A DNA stretch of 33,695 nucleotides from assembly GCA_946527725.1 (NCBI GenBank), contig CAMMYM010000007.1:1-33695 (forward strand), written 5' to 3'. The notes under the pieces are model-generated. The model had not been told where the DNA came from and ran no database searches. It was given only the letters and a program-made list of their open reading frames with translations. This DNA is from an uncultured Clostridia bacterium. GTDB taxonomy: Bacteria; Bacillota; Clostridia; Christensenellales; Aristaeellaceae. Position 1 is the first letter of the stretch. Each line of letters opens with the position of its first letter. Below, in pieces: positions 27,794-33,695 of this stretch. The position numbers and the translations under genes are program-made.

Positions 27794-30577
27794 ATGCCAA
27801 TGCTGTGTGAAGAATGCCATGTCAACGAAGCCAACTTTACCGTATCCGTGGTGAAGGGAGAAGAGACCTCGGTTCGGCATCTGTGTGCAGACTGCATGAG
27901 CCGGATGAATGCTGACCTGATGAAGGGCGGCGTAAACAACCTGATTAATACTGTACTCAACGCAATCAAAGCGAATTCCGACAATCCGGAAATCAAGAAG
28001 GAGTTTTCCATGCCCATTTTCGGCCGTTTTACCCAGAAAGCACAGCAGACGCTGGCACTTGCCCAGCGTATTGCAGCTGACCTGCAGCAGCCGTATGTGG
28101 GTACGGAACATATCCTGCTGTCACTGCTGAAAGGGAATGCGTCGGTACCGAAGGCAGTTTCTTCCCGGATGAGTTTTGAATCTGTGAGCGAGGAACTGAA
28201 AAAGGAGATTGCTGCACTGGGTGATTCCGAAAACAGCAAACCGGCAGGCGGACGCATCGAGCTCAGCCCACGGGCGAAGAAGACACTCGAGAACAGCATG
28301 GCAGAATCCAGGAAACTCGGACAGAATTATGTAACGGTGGAGCACATGTGGCTCGCCTTGCTTGGGAATGACGACGGAGTTGCAGGTGCGCTGCTGCGCC
28401 GTTCCGGCGTGGACCTTTCCGCGGCACGTGAGGAGCTCCTGCGCCAGATGCGGGAAAATGCCGGGAATGAAGAACCTCTCCGGAGATTTCCCGGAATGAT
28501 GCCTTTTGCGCAGATGCGCAACCGGCAGAATAACGGAAACCAGGATGAGAAGAGCTTACTGGACAGGTACAGCAGAGATTTGACAGCTGCTGCGGAAAAG
28601 AATGAGCTCGATCCGGTAATCGGGAGGGAAAAGGAGATACAGCGGATTATCCAGATCCTGATCAGGAGGACAAAGAACAATCCTGTCCTGATCGGAGAAC
28701 CCGGTGTCGGAAAGAGCGCTGTGGCGGAGGGCCTTGCACAGCGGATTGTACAGGGCAATGTACCCGAACTGCTGCGTGGCAAGCGTGTACTGAGCCTGGA
28801 TATGGGCAGCCTGGTCGCCGGCACGAAATACCGCGGTGAATTCGAAGAGCGCCTGAAAAACATGATGGATGAGCTGCACAAAGCCGGCAATGTCCTGCTC
28901 TTTATTGACGAGATCCACACGATCATCGGTGCCGGCGCTTCCGAGGGAAGCCTGGACGCAGCCAACATCCTCAAACCGGCGCTCAGCCGCGGGGAAATCC
29001 AGTGCATCGGCGCGACGACACTGGATGAATACCGCAAACACATCGAGAAGGATGCTGCGCTGGAACGCCGGTTCCAGCCGGTGAATGTCGGTGAGCCCAC
29101 AGCAGAAGAAACACTGTCTATCCTGTACGGACTGCGTGACCGGTACGAGGCGCACCATAAAGTGCGTATTACGGATGAAGCCCTGACAGCAGCCGTGAAG
29201 CTGTCTGACCGGTATATCCCGGACCGGTTCCTGCCCGACAAGGCGATCGACCTGATGGATGAAGCCGCAAGCCGTGTGCGGATCCAGGCATGTACAGCTC
29301 CGCCGGATGTACGGGAACAGGAAAAGCGGCTGGAAGCCATTCAGATTGAAAAGAAGGAAGCGATTTCCCATCAGGACTTTGAGAAAGCTGCCGCATTGCG
29401 CGACCAGGAAAGGAACCTGAATAAGGAAATCGAAGAAAAACGCGCGGAATGGACAAGGTCCCAGACGAATGCCAGGGATGTAGTGACGGAAGAGGATATT
29501 GCGCAGGTTGTTTCCCTGTGGACCGGTATCCCTGTCAGCAGGATGACTGAACAGGAAGCGCAGCGGCTGATCCGTCTGGAGGAAACACTGCACCGCAGGA
29601 TTATCGGCCAGGAAGAGGCGGTAAGCGCCGTGGCCCGGGCAATCCGGCGCGCCAGGGCCGGGCTGAAGGATCCGAAACGGCCGATTGGCAGTTTTATTTT
29701 CCTGGGTCCGACAGGCGTCGGAAAGACAGAGCTGTGCCGTGCGCTTGGCGAAGCAATGTTCGGGGATGAGGATGCTGTAATCCGTCTTGACATGAGCGAA
29801 TTCATGGAGAAACATACAGTTTCCCGGATGATGGGGTCTCCGCCCGGATACGTCGGATATGAAGAAGGGGGCGAACTGACAGAAGCCGTACGTCGCAAGC
29901 CCTACAGTGTAGTTTTGCTGGATGAGATTGAGAAAGCGCATCCGGATGTGTTCAATGTGCTGCTGCAGATCCTTGAGGACGGGCGCCTGACAGACAATAC
30001 CGGACGGGTGGTCAGCTTCAAAAACACGATTGTAGTCATGACCTCAAATGCGGGCGCCAGGCTTACAGGCGGCCGGTCAATGGGCTTTGGATCGTCCCAG
30101 GATGAGGTCCGGAATTATGAAACAATGAAAGAATCTGTCATGAAGGAAGTCAAGGAACTCTTCCGTCCGGAGTTTATTAACCGGGTGGACGAACTGATTG
30201 TCTTCCATCCCCTGACAGAGGAAGAGATCCGGCAGATTACGGAGATGATGCTGAAACAGGTTGCCGAACGGCTGGAAGAGCAGGAGATTCCGCTGCTGTG
30301 GGATGAAGATGTTACACAGAAGCTGGCAGAAGACGGGTATGACCCGAAATTCGGTGCCCGTCCGCTGCGCAGGCTGATCCAGCGCACAATCGAGGATACG
30401 CTGAGCGAGGAATTGCTGCAAGGCCATGTCAGGCTTGGGCAGGCAGTGAAACTGACGGTGCGTGACGGAAAGATCGTTCCGGAAGCAGAACAGGTAAAGA
30501 CAGACGACGAACCTGCTGCAGCTGAAACGGAAGAGACGGAAGTCAAAGCTGAAACGACCATGAAGGAAGAGGAGTGA
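27794..30577 (+). CDS. clpC: ClpC AAA+ unfoldase with N-terminal McsA-like zinc finger
   Basis: 927 aa. N-term [32 protein letters not shown] (McsA-like), then Clp N-domain [52 protein letters not shown]-like [34 protein letters not shown], and a YVGYEEGG pore loop. Confidence 0.95.
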   Translation: MPMLCEECHVNEANFTVSVVKGEETSVRHLCADCMSRMNADLMKGGVNNLINTVLNAIKANSDNPEIKKEFSMPIFGRFTQKAQQTLALAQRIAADLQQPYVGTEHILLSLLKGNASVPKAVSSRMSFESVSEELKKEIAALGDSENSKPAGGRIELSPRAKKTLENSMAESRKLGQNYVTVEHMWLALLGNDDGVAGALLRRSGVDLSAAREELLRQMRENAGNEEPLRRFPGMMPFAQMRNRQNNGNQDEKSLLDRYSRDLTAAAEKNELDPVIGREKEIQRIIQILIRRTKNNPVLIGEPGVGKSAVAEGLAQRIVQGNVPELLRGKRVLSLDMGSLVAGTKYRGEFEERLKNMMDELHKAGNVLLFIDEIHTIIGAGASEGSLDAANILKPALSRGEIQCIGATTLDEYRKHIEKDAALERRFQPVNVGEPTAEETLSILYGLRDRYEAHHKVRITDEALTAAVKLSDRYIPDRFLPDKAIDLMDEAASRVRIQACTAPPDVREQEKRLEAIQIEKKEAISHQDFEKAAALRDQERNLNKEIEEKRAEWTRSQTNARDVVTEEDIAQVVSLWTGIPVSRMTEQEAQRLIRLEETLHRRIIGQEEAVSAVARAIRRARAGLKDPKRPIGSFIFLGPTGVGKTELCRALGEAMFGDEDAVIRLDMSEFMEKHTVSRMMGSPPGYVGYEEGGELTEAVRRKPYSVVLLDEIEKAHPDVFNVLLQILEDGRLTDNTGRVVSFKNTIVVMTSNAGARLTGGRSMGFGSSQDEVRNYETMKESVMKEVKELFRPEFINRVDELIVFHPLTEEEIRQITEMMLKQVAERLEEQEIPLLWDEDVTQKLAEDGYDPKFGARPLRRLIQRTIEDTLSEELLQGHVRLGQAVKLTVRDGKIVPEAEQVKTDDEPAAAETEETEVKAETTMKEEE

Positions 30578-30582
30578 ATACG

Positions 30583-31290
30583 ATGCTGGAAGAACTGAAA
30601 CAAAAGGTCTATGAAGCAAACATGCTGCTGCCTGCCTATCACCTGGTGACTTTTACCTGGGGGAATGTGTCGGGGATCGACCGGGAAAAAGGACTTTTCG
30701 TGATTAAGCCGAGCGGCGTACCCTATGAGCAGCTCAGGCCGGAGGACATGGTAGTGATCGACCTTGAGGGGAAAAAGGTGGAAGGCCGCCTGAACCCGTC
30801 CTCCGATACGCCGACGCATGCCGAACTGTACAGGCGTTTCCCGGCAATCGGAGGCGTGGTACATACCCATTCCCGCTGGGCAACCATCTGGGCGCAGAGC
30901 GGAAGGGACATTCCGGCATACGGCACCACACACGCTGATTATATTTACGGTAATGTTCCATGCTGCAGGGACCTGACAAAAGAGGAAGTCGAGTCAGCCT
31001 ACGAACTGGAGACGGGCCGTGTGATTGCAGCCCATTTTGAACAGAACGGACTGAATCCGGAACATGTTCCCTGTGTGCTGGCAAGGCATCACGGACCGTT
31101 TGCCTGGGGCAAAGATGCAATGGAAGCGGTGCATAACGCGGTGGTCCTTGAGGAAGTTGCGATGATGGCCTGGCATACGGAAGCACTGCCGGAAAGCCAG
31201 ACCCGCGGATGCCTTCCGGACTATGTGAAAGAGAAGCATTTCATGCGGAAACACGGCCCTAATGCGTATTATGGACAGAAAGCGACCTGA
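30583..31290 (+). CDS. araD: L-ribulose-5-phosphate 4-epimerase-like class II aldolase
   Basis: [85 protein letters not shown]. Confidence 0.88.
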   Translation: MLEELKQKVYEANMLLPAYHLVTFTWGNVSGIDREKGLFVIKPSGVPYEQLRPEDMVVIDLEGKKVEGRLNPSSDTPTHAELYRRFPAIGGVVHTHSRWATIWAQSGRDIPAYGTTHADYIYGNVPCCRDLTKEEVESAYELETGRVIAAHFEQNGLNPEHVPCVLARHHGPFAWGKDAMEAVHNAVVLEEVAMMAWHTEALPESQTRGCLPDYVKEKHFMRKHGPNAYYGQKAT

Positions 31291-31347
31291 TTATGCGAAA
31301 AAAACGCGTAAACTTTACTGCCTTTTGCCAAAAACAGGAAAAAAGCC

Positions 31348-31376
31348 TTGTTTTTTCAATATTCGGAAGATATAAT
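31348..31376 (+). promoter_or_regulatory. Promoter for the structured RNA / zinc-ribbon transcript
   Basis: TTGTTT (31348-31353) - 17 nt - TATAAT (31371-31376). Confidence 0.75.
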
Positions 31377-31379
31377 GTC

Positions 31380-31600
31380 GCCGGTTGAATCCTTCGGGTC
31401 TGTGGTTGCAAGCCGAAGCCAGTCGCAGGCGAAGCGGTCCACGTAATCCGTCCAAAGCGGCGGGGAGCATGGTGCGGTCTAGATGTAAGTCCGTCCGGGA
31501 GTGATCCCGAGAGGCAGGCGTGAGGGCGCTGATGCGCAGAGCTAATGCCCTGACGGCGTGTGTGGGGTCAAAGACCAGGTCAGCCGGAGGAGTCGCCTAT
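31380..31600 (+). ncRNA. Candidate structured RNA, about 200 nt; possibly raiA-motif-like (unverified)
   Basis: Begins just after a consensus -10. Closing stem CCGGTTGA (31381-31388) with TCAGCCGG (31580-31587); internal stems CTTCGG/CCGAAG (31392-31397/31413-31418), CGGGA-GTGA-TCCCG (31496-31509) and GGGC GCTGATGC GCAGAGCTAAT GCCC around 31524-31550. No credible ORF. Confidence 0.65.
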
Positions 31601-31624
31601 CTTAATTTTGGGGGTTGCCTGACC

Positions 31625-31903
31625 ATGTACGAAGACAAAACGCTGGTATGCAAAGACTGTGGCGCTGAGTTCATTTTCACCGCCGGTGAACAGGAATTCT
31701 ATGCCGAAAAGGGATTCCAGAATGAGCCCACCCGCTGCAAGGCTTGCCGTCAAGCACGTAAAGCCAGCCGCGCTGCCGGCGCTCCGCGTGAGATGCATGA
31801 TGCTATCTGCGCAGAATGCGGCAAGCCCACTCAGGTTCCTTTTGAGCCGAGAGAGGATCGTCCCGTATACTGCAGCGAGTGCTTTGCTGCCCGCCGCGGA
31901 TAA
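31625..31903 (+). CDS. Zinc-ribbon protein (zf-trcl-like, paired CxxC motifs)
   Basis: MYEDKTLVCKDCGAEFIFTAGEQEFYAEKGFQNEPTRCKACRQARK...AICAECGKPTQVPFEPREDRPVYCSECFAARRG. The listed start at 31520 lies inside the RNA candidate and is unlikely. Confidence 0.9.
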   Translation: MYEDKTLVCKDCGAEFIFTAGEQEFYAEKGFQNEPTRCKACRQARKASRAAGAPREMHDAICAECGKPTQVPFEPREDRPVYCSECFAARRG

Positions 31904-31919
31904 GGGGAATGCCGCAAAA

Positions 31920-31958
31920 CACCCCCGGAAGAGCCAGGCTTTTCCGGGGGTGCTTTTT
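31920..31958. terminator. Bidirectional terminator between the zinc-ribbon and DEAD-box genes
   Basis: CACCCCCGGAA (31920-31930) / TTCCGGGGGTG (31942-31952) 11-bp stem, T5 on the plus strand. Confidence 0.9.
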
Positions 31959-31961
31959 GTT

Positions 31962-33146
31962 TCAGATGTTCTCAAAGAATGGAGTTCCGTCCTCGTGGCA
32001 CAGTACGTCATCCTGGAATTTCAGCGGTGTGGGTACCGTCAGCATATATTTCAGGATTTCGTCCATCCGGACGCTTTCCCTGAAGGTAACCAGCGAAAAG
32101 CTGACGCCATGCTTGTGTGCCCGTCCCGTGCGCCCGATCCGGTGCAGGTAATACTCATTTTCATTTGGCAGGTCATAGTTAATCACAGCTTCCACATCAT
32201 CCACATCAATGCCGCGTGCAGCTACGTCCGTCGAAACAAGGATCGGGAACCTGCCTTTTTTGAAATCATTCATTACAACATTTCGTTTTGCCTGCGGAAT
32301 ATCGCCGTGGAGGCATTGTGCATTATATCCTTCACGGCAAAGCTGGCGTGTCAGTTTGTCGGTCATGAACTTCGTGTTGCAGAAGATCATGATTCGCTGG
32401 TAAACATCAGCATCCAGCAGGTAGAGAAGATGGCTGGTTTTTTCATCCTGTTCGGTGGCAATCACATATTGGGTAATCTGGGGCCGGTCTTCTTTCGTGG
32501 CTTCCACTGTGATTTCAACCGGGTCATGCTGGTATTTCCATGCGATGGTCAGCACATCCTGGTTTGTAGTGGCAGAGAAGAGTACAAGCTGGCGTTCAGA
32601 AGGGGTGGCTTCGATAATTTTCGTTACATCCTTGACGAAGCCCATGTTCAGCATTTCGTCAGCTTCGTCGAGCACCATCGTATGTACGGCGTTCAGGCGG
32701 ATATTGCCGCGCTGCATATGGTCAAGCATGCGGCCCGGCGTGGCGATAACGATCTGCGGCTTGCGTTTCAATGCGGCAATCTGCTTTGAGATAGATTGGC
32801 CGCCGTAGATTACGGCAATGCGCACGCCATCAATGTATTTTGCCAGCCGTGTCAGTTCGTCGCCGATCTGCAAAGCCAGTTCCCGCGTCGGGGCAAGCAC
32901 AACTTCCTGGATCCTGCTGTCCTTCAGCTGGACATATTCCAGCATCGGGATGCCGAAAGCACAGGTTTTGCCGGTGCCGGTAGGAGCGATCGCGTTGATA
33001 TCGGTACCGGACATCATAAGCGGAATTGTGCGTGCCTGCACGGTGGAAGGTTCCTGGAAGCCCATAGCCTTTACTGCTTTCAGGATCTCCGATGACAGGT
33101 CCATGGATTCAAAAGTGGCGGGGACGGATTCAAGTTCACGATTCAT
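31962..33146 (-). CDS. DEAD-box ATP-dependent RNA helicase
   Basis: 394 aa; APTGTGKTCAFGIPML, PTRELALQ, TPGRMLDH, VLDEADEML, FSATT, HRIGRTGR. Confidence 0.95.
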   Translation of the reverse strand: MNRELESVPATFESMDLSSEILKAVKAMGFQEPSTVQARTIPLMMSGTDINAIAPTGTGKTCAFGIPMLEYVQLKDSRIQEVVLAPTRELALQIGDELTRLAKYIDGVRIAVIYGGQSISKQIAALKRKPQIVIATPGRMLDHMQRGNIRLNAVHTMVLDEADEMLNMGFVKDVTKIIEATPSERQLVLFSATTNQDVLTIAWKYQHDPVEITVEATKEDRPQITQYVIATEQDEKTSHLLYLLDADVYQRIMIFCNTKFMTDKLTRQLCREGYNAQCLHGDIPQAKRNVVMNDFKKGRFPILVSTDVAARGIDVDDVEAVINYDLPNENEYYLHRIGRTGRAHKHGVSFSLVTFRESVRMDEILKYMLTVPTPLKFQDDVLCHEDGTPFFENI

Positions 33147-33168
33147 AATTCACAATTCACAATTCAAA
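33128..33168. repeat. Degenerate heptamer repeat array spanning the DEAD-box start codon
   Basis: Plus strand: ATTCAA GTTCACG ATTCATA ATTCACA ATTCACA ATTCAAA. Confidence 0.85.
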
Positions 33169-33193
33169 ATGATTTTTCCTTCAGGCGGCAGAT

Positions 33194-33433
33194 TCAGTCA
33201 TGATACTCGCGGATCGCGCGTGAAAGCTGATCCGGACAGGAGGTATTGCCGCGGCAGGGAATCCCCTGCAGCAGATCTGCGATTTCGTCCGCTTTGCGGC
33301 CTACAGCCAGTTTTGCAACCCCCTGGGTATTACCCCTGCAGCCATTGTTAATCTTGCAGTAGGTAATGATTCCGTTTTTAATCTCCAGGTCAATGGAGGT
33401 GGAGCAGGTTCCTTTGCAATGATAAGTATACAT
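33194..33433 (-). CDS. TSCPD domain-containing protein
   Basis: 79 aa; GCRGNTQGVAKLAVGRKADEIADLLQGIPCRGNTSCPDQLSRAI; SD AGGAAA before ATG. Confidence 0.9.
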   Translation of the reverse strand: MYTYHCKGTCSTSIDLEIKNGIITYCKINNGCRGNTQGVAKLAVGRKADEIADLLQGIPCRGNTSCPDQLSRAIREYHD

Positions 33434-33461
33434 GATATTTCCTTTCCGACACAGATATTAA

Positions 33462-33490
33462 GAACGCTCCCAGCAGAACTGGGAGCGTTC
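33462..33490 (-). terminator. Hairpin downstream of tuf
   Basis: GAACGCTCCCAG/CTGGGAGCGTTC perfect 12-bp stem with 5-nt loop; only a weak T-rich tail. Confidence 0.75.
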
Positions 33491-33507
33491 CGGAATAATC
33501 AATCAGA

Positions 33508-33695
33508 TTACTCAATGACCTTCGCCACAACGCCGGAACCAACGGTACGGCCGCCTTCACGGATAGCGAAGCGCAGTCCCTGCTCCATAGCGATGGGGGT
33601 GATCAGGGTGATTTCCATGTCGATGTTGTCGCCGGGCATGACCATTTCCACGCCGTCGGGCAGCTTGATGTTGCCGGTAACGTCAGTCGTCCGGA
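33508..33695 (-). CDS. tuf: Elongation factor Tu, C-terminal part only
   Basis: Minus-strand translation ends ...[29 protein letters not shown]. Confidence 0.95.
   Translation of the reverse strand, partial: RTTDVTGNIKLPDGVEMVMPGDNIDMEITLITPIAMEQGLRFAIREGGRTVGSGVVAKVIE

Noticed and set aside
28556-29941. 461-aa minus-strand ORF antisense to clpC
   Set aside because: Overlaps conserved ClpC; no domain or SD support.
31380-31600. Known housekeeping RNAs (tmRNA, RNase P, 6S, SRP) as identity of the structured RNA
   Set aside because: I could not see the hallmark sequences of those RNAs; identity is left open pending a covariance search.
31520-31624. N-terminal extension of the zinc-ribbon ORF
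   Set aside because: It lies inside the structured RNA candidate and is not protein-like; the zinc-ribbon domain starts at the ATG at 31625.
33128-33168. CRISPR array
   Set aside because: Units are only 7 nt with no spacers; this is a short tandem repeat.

Overview
This is a moderately GC-rich Bacillota/Clostridia-like chromosomal segment made up mostly of housekeeping genes. In order: a partial UMF1-type MFS transporter, a NUDIX hydrolase and a short AlaRS (minus strand); ftsY and glyQS (plus); a secD-secF-recJ-relA-dtd-MBL-hemZ cluster and a GNAT protein (minus); cyclophilin, zapA, U32 peptidase, mutS2, a two-component system, shikimate kinase, a ProB-like kinase, a serine hydrolase, ctsR, an McsA-ClpC fusion and an araD-like gene (plus); a probable structured RNA leading a zinc-ribbon gene (plus); then a DEAD-box helicase, a TSCPD protein and partial tuf (minus). 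I found no CRISPR array, transposon, prophage, rRNA or tRNA. The most interesting observations are: (1) an about 200-nt structured-RNA candidate at 31380-31600 with its own promoter and a long-range closing stem, upstream of a zinc-ribbon gene and possibly raiA-motif-like; (2) an McsA-type zinc finger fused in frame to ClpC, with a strong internal Shine-Dalgarno and ATG that could also yield canonical ClpC, and no mcsB; (3) degenerate heptamer repeats running across the start codons of two unrelated genes (hemZ and the DEAD-box gene), with related heptads at two other gene boundaries; (4) an AlaRS lacking the C-terminal region; (5) a palindrome overlapping the glyQS promoter -10 box. All calls come from reading the sequence; no database searches were run.
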